From Methanospirillum lacunae (GTDB lineage: Archaea; Halobacteriota; Methanomicrobia; Methanomicrobiales; Methanospirillaceae): 64,000 nt of DNA. Location: assembly GCF_003173355.1 (NCBI RefSeq), contig NZ_QGMY01000002.1, positions 248,001-312,000 on the forward strand. Direction: 5' to 3'. The notes beneath the pieces were generated by a model. That model was not told the origin of the DNA. It ran no database searches and was given only the letters and a program-made list of their open reading frames with translations. Positions 25,666-35,551 of this stretch are shown here, one piece after another (within the stretch, counting starts at the first letter, position 1; each line of letters opens with the position of its first letter). The translations under genes and the position numbers were made by a program.

Positions 25666-27486
25666 ATGAATCATTACAAATTTTATGTGGGGTTTCTCAT
25701 TTTTTTTATTATTACCCTCTGTAATACATACGCAGATGTCCCCTCACCATCAGGCGACCCCTCAAAAACGTTGCAAAGTCCTGGTACCCAGTCGTATCTT
25801 GTTGGAGAGGCGAATCAGTCATTGAACCAGAGCAAGGGAAATAGTCTGCCTACTCAATCCGGTGCAAATAAAAATCAGAATGATTCTTCAGAGATCATTG
25901 GTACTTCGCGAACTGCAGTGACACACCTGACCGGTGATAAAAAAACCCAATTATCAACTCCGGTTGATGGACAACCCACTCCCTCGTTCACTCCTGTTTC
26001 CGGTCAACCTACCGGAACTAATCCTGTTCCAGGATACGGTTCTCCAAGTCCTGTTCCTTCTCCGGTAAAGACCGCTCTTCAGACTGCATCATCCACACCG
26101 GTCTCTGTAATGCCAACCGGAACACATCCTGGTTCTGGATATAATTCTCCAAGTCCAATTCCTTCACCTGTAAAACCCATTGTACCTACTGCTTCCTCTA
26201 CTCCAAAGTCAAATCGTCCTAATGAAACCCATTTTGGTCCAGGATATAATTCTCCAAGTCCCAGTCCTTCTCCTGTAAAAACTGTCATCCCTACTGCTTC
26301 CTTTACCCCGACAAACAGCCGTCCGAATGAAACTCATTTTGGTCCTGGCACAGGTTCACTAAGTCCAGTTCCTACTCAACAGGTATCTGGTATTCCAACT
26401 CCCGTATTAACTCCGGTATCTGGTCATCCAAATACACCTCAACCGGGACCAGGTCCGGTTTACCCAGGAATAACACTTACTCCGGTGATGACAGGTATTC
26501 CAACTCCATTAGTTACGCCGGTATTTGATCATCCTAATGGGACTTATCCAGGCCCAGGTAATAATAATCCAGGTCAGCCCCCTGTCTTCACAGGAATACC
26601 AACTCCGGTGATCACACAGAATCCGAATTACCCGGACGGTAGATTCTCTCCAGGTCCTCATCCGTCATTTACCCTTCCTACAACACCGGTAGTTACTCCT
26701 TCTCCTGACCAGCCATACTATACACCTACCCATGTTCCTGGCGATAATGATCCTGACCCAATAATGTCTGATATCCTGCTTCACCGAGGGGATCCTAACT
26801 ACTATAATGACAGGTATTCATATCCGGATACGGGACACTACCGGTATGATTCAAGTCCCTTCTATGCACCCCGGTATGATCGCGATAGTGGTGCAATTCA
26901 GGTTATCAGCTCACCTTCTGGTGCAGTTGTATATTTGAATAATAATTATGAAGGAAAAACCCCTTCATCAGGGTACCTGGGAATTTCAAGTCTGACTCCC
27001 GGTGATTACCAGATAACCATATCAAGCGTCGGCTATTATGATTATACCTCGATAGTATCCGTATATCGAAATGAAGTAATTACCGTGAATGCAGTTTTAG
27101 ATCCAGTTACTTCAGGTTCGGCACCATCAATAACTGATGCGGGGGCAATCGAAGTACAGTCATCTCCTTCTGAAGCAGGGGTTCTCCTCAATAATGTGTA
27201 TCGTGGCACAACTCCGCTGAATCTTCAAAGCATCGCTCCGGGAGCGTATAACCTTACCGTCTTTAAAGATGGATATGCATGGTATGCTCGTGATATATCT
27301 GTTGCATCTGGTCAGACAACAGCGGTTTCTGCAATTCTGTCTCCCCTAAATTCTGTTCAGGAAGATCAGGGTCAGGCCAAGGCAGCTGAAACCGTTATTC
27401 CTGTTGCTACAAAGTCACCACTTCCGGTTTGGATATTATTCGTGGCACTGGTTATGGGAAGTCTGCTCGCAGCACGACGACAATAA
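25666..27486 (+). CDS. Pro/Thr-rich cell-surface protein with two PEGA domains
   Basis: A 606-residue exported protein: signal peptide at residues 6-24, about 350 residues of Pro/Thr/Ser-rich imperfect repeats (units such as YNSPSPIPSPVK and RPNETHFGPG), a Tyr/Asp-rich segment, two PEGA domains (SSPSGAVVYLNN...GDYQITISSVGY; SSPSEAGVLLNN...GAYNLTVFKDGY) and a C-terminal membrane anchor (VWILFVALVMGSLL) with AARRQ end. The repeats probably form an extended glycosylated stalk holding the PEGA domains away from the membrane. It starts 20 bases after the permease stop and likely belongs to the same operon. Confidence 0.88.
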   Translation: MNHYKFYVGFLIFFIITLCNTYADVPSPSGDPSKTLQSPGTQSYLVGEANQSLNQSKGNSLPTQSGANKNQNDSSEIIGTSRTAVTHLTGDKKTQLSTPVDGQPTPSFTPVSGQPTGTNPVPGYGSPSPVPSPVKTALQTASSTPVSVMPTGTHPGSGYNSPSPIPSPVKPIVPTASSTPKSNRPNETHFGPGYNSPSPSPSPVKTVIPTASFTPTNSRPNETHFGPGTGSLSPVPTQQVSGIPTPVLTPVSGHPNTPQPGPGPVYPGITLTPVMTGIPTPLVTPVFDHPNGTYPGPGNNNPGQPPVFTGIPTPVITQNPNYPDGRFSPGPHPSFTLPTTPVVTPSPDQPYYTPTHVPGDNDPDPIMSDILLHRGDPNYYNDRYSYPDTGHYRYDSSPFYAPRYDRDSGAIQVISSPSGAVVYLNNNYEGKTPSSGYLGISSLTPGDYQITISSVGYYDYTSIVSVYRNEVITVNAVLDPVTSGSAPSITDAGAIEVQSSPSEAGVLLNNVYRGTTPLNLQSIAPGAYNLTVFKDGYAWYARDISVASGQTTAVSAILSPLNSVQEDQGQAKAAETVIPVATKSPLPVWILFVALVMGSLLAARRQ

Positions 27487-27580
27487 TCAGGAAAAGGATC
27501 AGAACGTGAAATAATCAACTCCTCCCTCTTTTTTTGTAACTGTTTTCCGGGATTTGTTGCTGGGAGTAATCTATAGGTCC

Positions 27581-27886
27581 ATGCCCGGTAAATCATTGGG
27601 TACTATGTCGGATCAACTGTTACCATACCTGGAGGCTGTGTATGGTCTGGTAAATGTTGGCATTTTTATTCTTTATGGATTTGATAAAATGCAGGCACGT
27701 CGAGAAAAATGGAGGATATCTGAAAAGAATCTTCTCATTGGATCTGTCTTTGGTCCCTTTGGTGCCTTTCTGGCAATGCAGATATTCAGACATAAAACTC
27801 AGAAGATGAAGTTCTCTCTTCTGGTTCCTGCAATCATGATTATCCATGTGATCCTGATAACTTTACTCTTAATCAAGGGATGGTAA
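27581..27886 (+). CDS. DUF1294 small membrane protein
   Basis: A 101-residue protein with a helix at about 13-30 (AVYGLVNVGIFILYGFDK), the DUF1294 signature YGFDKMQARREKWRISEKNLL, then GGxxG-like GPFGAFLAMQIFRHKTQK and a C-terminal helix. Function unknown; in bacteria the domain is often fused to a cold-shock domain. The ATG at 27581 is preferred over a TTG nine codons upstream; ATG 27605 is a possible shorter start. The gene ends 90 bases before the U32 peptidase gene. Confidence 0.85.
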   Translation: MPGKSLGTMSDQLLPYLEAVYGLVNVGIFILYGFDKMQARREKWRISEKNLLIGSVFGPFGAFLAMQIFRHKTQKMKFSLLVPAIMIIHVILITLLLIKGW

Positions 27887-27975
27887 GTGTCAGTTATTGT
27901 CATTCTTCTTTTTCTCTGCTTTGGCCTGGAAATACCCTTACAAAGAACAATTTGTCGGTTCCCTGGTGATTGTAA

Positions 27976-30540
27976 GTGATTGAACTTTTAGCTCCTGCAG
28001 GGACACCGGAAGCATGCCGGGTTGCAATAGCAGCCGGTGCAGATGCGGTCTATCTTGGAGGAAACAGATTTGGTGCCCGCCATTTTGCAGGTAACTTTGA
28101 TGATCAGGCTCTGGAAGAAATCGTAGCCTCTGCTCATTTACGGGGAGTAAAAGTCTATGTAACGGTCAATACCCTGGTCCATGATACTGAACTCGTGCAG
28201 GTGGTACGGTATCTTGAGTTTCTCTGCATGATTGGTGTCGATGCAATTTTGATCCAGGATTTAGGGGTTCTCTCTCTTGCATCTTCCTTGTTTTCAGGTA
28301 AACCCGGGACTCCGGCTCTTCATGCCTCAACCCAGATGGCAGTACACAACCGGGAAGGAGCCCTGTATGCTGTGGAGAAGGGGTGCACCCGGATTGTCCT
28401 TGCACGTGAACTGGCTGCACGAGAGGTTAGAGACATTGCTGAATCGCTGAAAGAGTCCGGTGCTGAAGTGGAGATATTCGGGCATGGAGCACTCTGTTAT
28501 GCGTACTCTGGTCAGTGCCTGCTCTCTGCTGTCATCGGTGGGAGGAGTGGAAACCGGGGAATGTGTGCTCAACCCTGCAGAAAGCCATATGAACTCATCA
28601 AAGGTGTACGCGACAGATATGGAAGACTGACAAAGCCATACCCGGTTGACCACCCAGGTCAATTCCTTCTTTCAACCCGCGATCTCTCAGTGTATCCTGT
28701 TCTGTCCTCAGTTGCTTCTCTACCTATTTCAGCACTTAAGATTGAAGGGCGAATGAGAACTCCTTCATACGTGGCTACGGTGGTGTCTATCTACCGGAGA
28801 GCTCTGGATGCCGTTATGGCGGGAACATTTTCTCCGTCATCTGAAGAGGAGACAGAACTGGCTCTAGCTTATTCACGGGGATTCACAACCGGATACCTGA
28901 ATGGAGAATCCTGTCAGACGGTGATGGGCCGCGGTCTTCCCGGACGGAGGGGTCTTTTAGTTGGAACAGTAACCGGAATCACGAGAGAAGGATGGATGAA
29001 TATAAAGCCGGCACACGATCTGGTTCCCGAGCGAGGAGACGGCCTGGTCTGTATCAGCAATACCAGAGAGCAGGGTTTTGTGCTCCGACGGGACTCTGTA
29101 ATACAAAAGGGAGAGGTTCTCCTTGATTCTAATATATCCTGTCATCGGGGTGATCAGGTATATCTCACAAGCAGGGGGAGAAACATCCGGCTTCTTGAAC
29201 AACTCACATCTGATCCAGATACCCGGTATTATGGTTCAATTGGTCTCTCCCTTGAGCTCAATATTTCTCCGGATGGGGCGGTGGATATCACCGGGACTAT
29301 CAGAACCCGAACCAAAGGTACTATACCCTTCTCTTTTAGATCAGGGTCACAGTTCAGCCCGGCCCGTTCCCGTCCCCTGACAGCTGATCTGATCAACGAT
29401 GCAATCAGGAAAACGGGTGGTACTCTCTTTACAATCGATCATCTGGTAACCTCCTGCCCGGACGGATTGTTTGCACCAATCTCTGTTTTGAACGGAATCA
29501 GACGGGAGATTCTTGAGTTTGCTCAGTCCTGTATCATTAAATCCTATCTCCCTGAACCAGAACTGATGCAGGAGATCAAAGATTCTGCAGAGTCCTGTAT
29601 TGAGCAATTAAATTATGATCAGGGAACACGGAAATCTAACACTAGATTTAGTGATCTTATCCTTATGATACTTGTATCAGATCCCGCTTCTGCCTTATCT
29701 GGAGTGGAGGCTGGTGCTAGCAGGGCATACATTGAATGGTACCCAACCAGTTTATCAAGCCATCCTTCGGATCAACTCGATGAAATTCTCGCCCTTTTTG
29801 TTGCTGACCCTTCACGAGCTGATGTTATCGGTATAAAATTGCCGAAAATTCTTCTCCGGTCTGAAATGGATCGTCTCATCCAGGCATTACCTGTAATACT
29901 AAAAGCGGGGGTGAGGTATCTGATGGTGGATGGCATTGGTGTTGCACAAGCAGTTCTAAAAATAGTTCCCAATATGCAGGTATGCGGGTACAGCGGACTT
30001 AATATTACAAACCATTGCTCACTTGAGGTTCATAGCCAGTTAGAATTCTGCACTCTGTCATGTGAATTATCAGGCGATGAGATTCGTGTGCTCCTTGAAA
30101 AGAGAACTGACCCTTCACGCCCAGTTGCAATCATTGTTCAGGGTTTGCTTGAGACAATTATTACCGAGGATCGATTGTGTGTTTCTCATCATATCCCTGA
30201 GTCGAATGCTGTATTTGCAATCAGGGATCAGAAAGACCAGGTTTTCCTAATAGTTCTTGATCCAGCCAACCGGACTCATATTTTTAATTCTGCGGAGACT
30301 TCACTCATCGATCATGTGAAAACACTGAAAGAAGCCGGGGGCATAATTGGGATTATCGATGCCAGATGGCGTGGTTCAGATTATGCAGGGGAAATGGCAG
30401 CGATATGGTCTGATGCCATCAATATGCCGAACGTAAAACAGGGAGAACTGGATTCTGTAAAGGATGCTATTAGAAATTATGCCTGGGGTGTGCTCACCTC
30501 TGCGACATGGAAACGTGGGATCTGCAGAAGTGACTCCTGA
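27976..30540 (+). CDS. Peptidase U32 family protein (RlhA/YdcP-like)
   Basis: An 854-residue cytosolic protein starting at GTG, chosen because IELLAPAGTPEACR is the conserved U32 N-terminus. The U32 signature EIFGHGALCYAYSGQC and the cluster region GNRGMCAQPCR lie at about residues 160-200; related proteins use such cysteines in an iron-sulfur cluster. The C-terminal half contains the DUF3656-like region and a long divergent segment. Bacterial relatives (RlhA, TrhP) hydroxylate RNA bases using prephenate, so an RNA-modifying role is as likely as proteolysis. The next gene is convergent, 33 bases away. Confidence 0.9.
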   Translation: MIELLAPAGTPEACRVAIAAGADAVYLGGNRFGARHFAGNFDDQALEEIVASAHLRGVKVYVTVNTLVHDTELVQVVRYLEFLCMIGVDAILIQDLGVLSLASSLFSGKPGTPALHASTQMAVHNREGALYAVEKGCTRIVLARELAAREVRDIAESLKESGAEVEIFGHGALCYAYSGQCLLSAVIGGRSGNRGMCAQPCRKPYELIKGVRDRYGRLTKPYPVDHPGQFLLSTRDLSVYPVLSSVASLPISALKIEGRMRTPSYVATVVSIYRRALDAVMAGTFSPSSEEETELALAYSRGFTTGYLNGESCQTVMGRGLPGRRGLLVGTVTGITREGWMNIKPAHDLVPERGDGLVCISNTREQGFVLRRDSVIQKGEVLLDSNISCHRGDQVYLTSRGRNIRLLEQLTSDPDTRYYGSIGLSLELNISPDGAVDITGTIRTRTKGTIPFSFRSGSQFSPARSRPLTADLINDAIRKTGGTLFTIDHLVTSCPDGLFAPISVLNGIRREILEFAQSCIIKSYLPEPELMQEIKDSAESCIEQLNYDQGTRKSNTRFSDLILMILVSDPASALSGVEAGASRAYIEWYPTSLSSHPSDQLDEILALFVADPSRADVIGIKLPKILLRSEMDRLIQALPVILKAGVRYLMVDGIGVAQAVLKIVPNMQVCGYSGLNITNHCSLEVHSQLEFCTLSCELSGDEIRVLLEKRTDPSRPVAIIVQGLLETIITEDRLCVSHHIPESNAVFAIRDQKDQVFLIVLDPANRTHIFNSAETSLIDHVKTLKEAGGIIGIIDARWRGSDYAGEMAAIWSDAINMPNVKQGELDSVKDAIRNYAWGVLTSATWKRGICRSDS

Positions 30541-30573
30541 AAAAGATTCTCTCCTTCTGCGAGTATTATCTGT

Positions 30574-31479
30574 TTAAACCCTCTCTCCCTGTTTTACCGG
30601 GAGATTCTGTCGTGAGGCAAAGAAATACTGTTGGGCATATCCGGCATACTCTCCAAAATATTCCCTGCAAAAATCTGCAATATCATTGTACGAACATTCT
30701 TTCCTGTTACATCGGCGGCTACTGACTTCCGGGTAAAGAGTTGTAATGATATTCCTAATCCAGACATCAACCGGGACAACCTCGTACCTGTTATATGCGA
30801 AGAGCAGGATACAGTCAGCTACTTTTGGTCCGACTCCTGGAAGTTTCATGAGTTCATCTTTTGCATCCTGTGTTGAATAGTTGAAAAGACGAGATAAAAA
30901 GTCAGGGTCCCTGAGGACATATTGTGCAGTACCAGCCAGGTACGGAGCCCGATAACCTGTACAACATGTTCTGAGTTCCTCTTCGCCTCTTCTTGCAAGG
31001 TCTGCCGGAGATGGAAAACCAAAGATAGTATTTCCGATAGGCTTGCCATATCGTTCGCAAAGAAGAGAGATTCTTTTTGTTATAGTTGGGATATTGGAAT
31101 TTTGAGAACAGATAAAACTAATAAGGCACTCCCAGGGATCCTGCCTGATGATCCGAAGGCCGGCACCTGCTGATGCGACAGACTCAAAGAGTTCATCAAT
31201 TCTGATTCCGGTTTCACAAGCGTATTTTGAGATTGAATATTTGATCTGGCTGATAATCTCCTGAGCCTTAATCTCAAGGTTGAAATACCTGATTATCTCA
31301 GCCTCATTGATTCCATCATACGTGATGAGGTCACCATTTTGACTGATGGTTATCACTTTCCCTGCAATAACTCCTGCCCATTGGCCCCCGGCCCGATTCC
31401 ATCTGAAAACCTGCCCACAGTCAAGAGTCAGATCCAGATCAAAGGGAAGTTGTTCTGGTGTGAGATGATAGGTTTTCAT
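30574..31479 (-). CDS. 8-oxoguanine DNA glycosylase/AP lyase (OGG1 type)
   Basis: A 301-residue bifunctional base-excision repair enzyme. The N-terminal domain LTLDCGQVFRWNR matches OGG1, as does ISFICSQNSNI. The helix-hairpin-helix LPGVGPKVADC carries catalytic Lys219, and Asp238 in VPVDVW follows 19 residues later, the same spacing as in human OGG1 (Lys249/Asp268). The ATG at 31479 is chosen because the extra 30 residues of the longer frame are not family-like and overlap the divergent gene's upstream region. Confidence 0.93.
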   Translation of the reverse strand: MKTYHLTPEQLPFDLDLTLDCGQVFRWNRAGGQWAGVIAGKVITISQNGDLITYDGINEAEIIRYFNLEIKAQEIISQIKYSISKYACETGIRIDELFESVASAGAGLRIIRQDPWECLISFICSQNSNIPTITKRISLLCERYGKPIGNTIFGFPSPADLARRGEEELRTCCTGYRAPYLAGTAQYVLRDPDFLSRLFNYSTQDAKDELMKLPGVGPKVADCILLFAYNRYEVVPVDVWIRNIITTLYPEVSSRRCNRKECSYNDIADFCREYFGEYAGYAQQYFFASRQNLPVKQGERV

Positions 31480-31614
31480 CACCTCCACAGGTTCTCTTTG
31501 TCTTATATCAGTCCTCCGGTTCATCCAATACAGATGAACAGAGCGACAAAGCCAAATAGTTCTGTACAAATACGGATAAATACTGATGTTGTGTGGTATT
31601 CTGGTGATAAAAAG

Positions 31615-32292
31615 ATGAGAATCAGGTTCTGGATCCTGGGGATAACACTTCTTCTATCCCTTGCCCCTTTGTGTACGGCTGCCGATAATTATTCAACTGC
31701 GGCCATACCTGCCGGAAATGTAACTGCCACACTCACAGCGCCTCCAAGCGTAACTGGTAGCGGTAATGATTACAATTCTGGTGTGATAGATCTTCAGACC
31801 GGCTGGAATCTGGTTGGAATTCCCCGCAGACTTGCAGAAGATAAAAATTCGGCCTCTCTCTTTGCTCACATTGACTCAGCCGGGCGAAGTATCTGGACCT
31901 TTGATCCTGCTGGTAAAGGTTGGAAGGATCTAACTGCGCAAGATAAACTCTCACCCCTTGATGGATATTTTATCTACTCTGCAAAACCTGACAAAGTAAC
32001 CCTCTCATACTCGGTAGATCCTCTTCAGGTTCCCCCGGTAAAGGACCTTCAGACTGGCTGGAACCTGGTTGGATTCTCTGGAGCGACAGATGCCTCGGCA
32101 CGCGATTCCCTCCTTTCGATCAGAAAAACCTGGACCCAGGTTATCGGGTGGGATCCGGTAAAACAGCAGACTGAAGATTCAATCATCAACGGAGGTAATG
32201 ATACTCACGCTGACTCCCGGATGATGATTCCAATGCGTGCATATTGGGTGTATGCAGACTCTCCCTGTAGTCTGGCTAGTATCGGAGCCTGA
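31615..32292 (+). CDS. Exported protein with duplicated LQTGWNLVG module
   Basis: A 225-residue product with a signal peptide (WILGITLLLSLAPLCTAA) and two copies of a module of about 75-80 residues, each starting LQTGWNLVG and ending with an aromatic GYFIY or AYWVY strand. These modules occur in archaeal and bacterial surface proteins but have no assigned activity. The ATG at 31615 is preferred: it gives a proper signal peptide, while the longer frame runs back into the ogg gene on the other strand. No membrane anchor at the C-terminus, so the protein is probably released or S-layer associated. Confidence 0.82.
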   Translation: MRIRFWILGITLLLSLAPLCTAADNYSTAAIPAGNVTATLTAPPSVTGSGNDYNSGVIDLQTGWNLVGIPRRLAEDKNSASLFAHIDSAGRSIWTFDPAGKGWKDLTAQDKLSPLDGYFIYSAKPDKVTLSYSVDPLQVPPVKDLQTGWNLVGFSGATDASARDSLLSIRKTWTQVIGWDPVKQQTEDSIINGGNDTHADSRMMIPMRAYWVYADSPCSLASIGA

Positions 32293-32414
32293 ACTTCTCT
32301 CTCCTTTTCTTTTTTAATAATGACCGGGCAATATGGATCTGATTGGTATCTGCCATGTGCAAAGAGATATCAAGGCCAGAAGAGCAAGGTATGATGAGTA
32401 TCAGGTGAATATCT

Positions 32415-34940
32415 GTGAAGACTGTCTGCAGGCATATTTTTCTTTTTCTCCTAATATTTGCACTTTCTATCGGGATGGGAAGTGCCGCGAATATCACTAC
32501 AGATCTAAATTATCCCGAATACTGGGTCAAGGATGCGGTTGGACAATACTCACTTGGTCACTTTGATCGTGCTCTTACCCTTCTTGACAACGCAGTATAT
32601 CAGGATCCAACACTCGCAAGTGCATGGATGTGGCGTAGCAAAACCCTCATAGAGTTAGGGCGAACAAAGGAAGCTCAGGAGAGTCTTGCTAAAGCAAAAG
32701 AACTTGATCCTCTTATTGATAATCCATATCTGAAAAAAGTTGGTTCACTTGCCAACCTGAAAGTGACGCCAGTCCCCACGGCACGACCTACAGAAAGTGA
32801 GGACGAACTCAAAAAGATGATCCAGTCTGACGTCAACGTGACGAACAGCCCTGATCCAACTGGTCCGGATATGGTGCTCTATGATCTTCAGGCTACGGTT
32901 AATCCTGCTACCCAGCAGGTTGAAGTCACAGCAGTCATAGGCAATGAGGGAGTGAAGCCAACAAGCAACTTCTTCATATCCTTCTATGGTTCGTACACCA
33001 CACCGGTCTCATCATCAGATTCACCGATAGGATTTTACCTGGTGGATAACCTGCTTCCGGGAACCAAAAAGACCATTGTCGGTTATTTCCCTATAGCAGA
33101 GATACCCTCCGGTACCTATTATATCGGTGCGTACATTGATCCAAACGGTCAGATCCGTGAGATGAGCAAGGATAATAATGGAAAGACCGCTTCTGCGAAG
33201 GTAAGTATTCCTGAAGTGAATACAAGTGCAGGTACCCAGCGGGGCAGTATCCAGTTGGCTGTCCCGGTGACTCCTTCTGTAGAGCCAATATCCACAAAGA
33301 GGGCAGACCTGGTACTTGATGCAATATCAGGACCCAGCACTGCAATGCTCGGTGAAGAAATCCCAATCAATACCACCGTTCGAAATGCTGGTGATGCAGA
33401 TTCAGAGAAGTTCAGAGTATCTGTCTATCTCTCCAGGGATGGATCAATTTCAGATGATGACATCGAACTGGGATATGGCGATGTTCCTGATCTTGCTGCA
33501 GGCAAAGCACGAGAGGGTACTGCGATTGCAACAATCCCCCTGAATGTGGCGGCCGGTTCATACTATCTGGTGGGATTCGCAGACAGCCAGGAAAAAATCC
33601 GTGAAAAGGATAAGACCAACAATGTCCGTTCAACCAACTCGGCGATTACCATAACCAAGCCTTCTGTACCTGGTTATGAGTCTGCATCAACACCTGCTCC
33701 AACTGGCACACCTACTCCGGTTCAGGTTCTGGTCACACCAAAAGGAACTCCAGTTCAATCAGTATCTCCGATACTGACGCAGGTTCCTGAGTCCAAGCCG
33801 ACTGTTGTACCGACCACTCCAGTTAAAACACCCACTCCGGTAATCACTGCAGAACCTATAATTGAGGCATCTAAAGAACAGGTCTCGACAAGTCTTCCTG
33901 ATCTTGTTGTTGACGCAATTACCTCTCCGGGAACCGCAGAACCAGGAGAGAAAATTCTCATAAATACCACTGTTCGTAATGCCGGGGATAGTGATGCCGG
34001 TACATTCAGATTATCAGTCTATCTCTCAAAAGACGGAACCGTATCTGACGATGATCTTGAACTTGGATATGGTGATGTTCCAGATCTTGCAGCAGGAAAA
34101 GCTCGTCAGGGTTCAGCAGTTGCAGTCATCCCTCAGAATACTACTGCAGGTTCATACTACATAGTCGCACTTGCAGACAGCCTTAGGGCAGTCAATGAGA
34201 GTGACAAAACGAATAATTCCCGTGCAATGGAGTCACCAATTACGATCTCCGCGACCAAGGTGGCATCTCAGACACCAACACCTACTCCAACAATTGCTTC
34301 AACACCAGCGCCAACCCGCATCTCAACTCCTGTACCAACTGCAACACCTACATCAGTACCGACTACAGCAGTCTCCACTCCAACGCCTATAGTAACCGCA
34401 ACGCCAACTCCGAAACCAACTACGGTTTCTCCAACTCCTGCCCCGACCGTTAAACAGACGCCGGTGCCAACTACTAAAATAACCACTGTGCCAACAACTG
34501 CAGTCCCGACATCTCAAGCAACACGTTCAACTTCAGATGAATCACAGCAGGTAACTTCAAACCTCTCCGCACAATTACTTCCTGATTTGGTAGTTAAGGT
34601 AAGATCATCCGGAACCTCCGGAACGCCAGGTGGGAGTTTCAAAGCAACAACCACATTGCAGAATAATGGAAAAGCTGATGCAGAAAACTTCGATGTCTCA
34701 CTGTATCTCTCTCCAGACAAAACATTTGACCCGAAGACCAGTTATCTTGTAGGCAAAGGAAAGATAGATAGTATTATTTCTGGAAAACAGATGGTTAGTG
34801 ATACTGAAGTTCCGATCCCGGCAACGATTGAACCAGGTAGTTATTACTTTGTCATCTATGCAGATTCTTCAGAAGTGTTAAAAGAAACCAACAAAGAGAA
34901 CAATATTGCAATGGGAAAAAGTCCGGTTGTGATTAAGTAA
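32415..34940 (+). CDS. Large exported TPR + CARDB-repeat surface protein
   Basis: An 841-residue product from GTG. It has a signal peptide (IFLFLLIFALSIGMGSA), a short TPR pair (AVGQYSLGHFDRALTLLDNA; SAWMWRSKTLIELGRTKEA), then four CARDB-type beta-sandwich domains separated by long Thr/Pro-rich linkers. The second and third CARDB domains are close duplicates (LYLGYGDVPDLAAGKAR-like blocks in both). The linkers contain dozens of TPxPT units. There is no C-terminal membrane helix. Probably a cell-envelope or S-layer adhesion protein; the TPR half suggests protein-protein contact. Confidence 0.85.
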   Translation: MKTVCRHIFLFLLIFALSIGMGSAANITTDLNYPEYWVKDAVGQYSLGHFDRALTLLDNAVYQDPTLASAWMWRSKTLIELGRTKEAQESLAKAKELDPLIDNPYLKKVGSLANLKVTPVPTARPTESEDELKKMIQSDVNVTNSPDPTGPDMVLYDLQATVNPATQQVEVTAVIGNEGVKPTSNFFISFYGSYTTPVSSSDSPIGFYLVDNLLPGTKKTIVGYFPIAEIPSGTYYIGAYIDPNGQIREMSKDNNGKTASAKVSIPEVNTSAGTQRGSIQLAVPVTPSVEPISTKRADLVLDAISGPSTAMLGEEIPINTTVRNAGDADSEKFRVSVYLSRDGSISDDDIELGYGDVPDLAAGKAREGTAIATIPLNVAAGSYYLVGFADSQEKIREKDKTNNVRSTNSAITITKPSVPGYESASTPAPTGTPTPVQVLVTPKGTPVQSVSPILTQVPESKPTVVPTTPVKTPTPVITAEPIIEASKEQVSTSLPDLVVDAITSPGTAEPGEKILINTTVRNAGDSDAGTFRLSVYLSKDGTVSDDDLELGYGDVPDLAAGKARQGSAVAVIPQNTTAGSYYIVALADSLRAVNESDKTNNSRAMESPITISATKVASQTPTPTPTIASTPAPTRISTPVPTATPTSVPTTAVSTPTPIVTATPTPKPTTVSPTPAPTVKQTPVPTTKITTVPTTAVPTSQATRSTSDESQQVTSNLSAQLLPDLVVKVRSSGTSGTPGGSFKATTTLQNNGKADAENFDVSLYLSPDKTFDPKTSYLVGKGKIDSIISGKQMVSDTEVPIPATIEPGSYYFVIYADSSEVLKETNKENNIAMGKSPVVIK

Positions 34941-35045
34941 CCCTGGATCTTGATATTCCCTCTGCAATATTTTTAAGCAGTTCATCATTGAGTATCAGGA
35001 CGAATTACTAATCCCTCTCTGAAAAATTATAATTTCGTTAGTATC

Positions 35046-35438
35046 ATGACCTCTGAACCAGACCTTCTCTTTCATGAAGGAAAAGCAGCGTGGCGGGCAG
35101 GCAATCTTCAGCAGGCTGCTGATCTTTTTTTTGAGATCCTTGAAGCAGATGATCAGTATCACCTAGCCTGGAATGCACTGGGTGTTGTGTATTCACAGGC
35201 AGGAGAGTATGAAGAGGCTGATACCTGCTTTAAAAATGCACTTTTTCTGACTCCTGATAATCCGGTATATCTTCAGAACAGGGGAAAAAACAACCGGAAA
35301 CTCGAGGCTCTCTGGGAAAAGTCAGAACCTGTAAAACCAGCAGTAAAAATTCCACATATGTACATAATCATGGGGATAGTTATCGTTATTCTGATAATAG
35401 TGATCTCTTATTTTCTTCTTTTAAAGCAATCCATTTAA
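35046..35438 (+). CDS. TPR protein with C-terminal membrane anchor
   Basis: A 130-residue protein with two TPR units (LFHEGKAAWRAGNLQQAADLFFEIL; AWNALGVVYSQAGEYEEADTCF), a charged linker and one strong C-terminal transmembrane helix (YIIMGIVIVILIIVISYFLLL). There is no signal peptide, so the TPR domain faces the cytoplasm, as in tail-anchored proteins. It could be a docking platform at the membrane. Separate from the preceding CARDB gene by 105 bases with a likely promoter. Confidence 0.8.
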   Translation: MTSEPDLLFHEGKAAWRAGNLQQAADLFFEILEADDQYHLAWNALGVVYSQAGEYEEADTCFKNALFLTPDNPVYLQNRGKNNRKLEALWEKSEPVKPAVKIPHMYIIMGIVIVILIIVISYFLLLKQSI

Positions 35439-35551
35439 TTTATCAGATATCAGATAAATATCGCTCAAAAATTCCTTCTCATGACTTCTCTTGATTATAC
35501 AGAGAATATGATGAAATATTTGATGTCTGTTTATTAACTCCATCATCAGGA

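Noticed and set aside
26079-26288. Gly/Glu-rich minus-strand frame
   Set aside because: Opposite the Pro/Ser-rich repeats of the PEGA protein gene; shadow of a repeat.
34268-34486. Val/Gly-rich minus-strand frame
   Set aside because: Opposite the TPxPT linkers of the CARDB gene; the repeats give an artificial VGVGxxV pattern.
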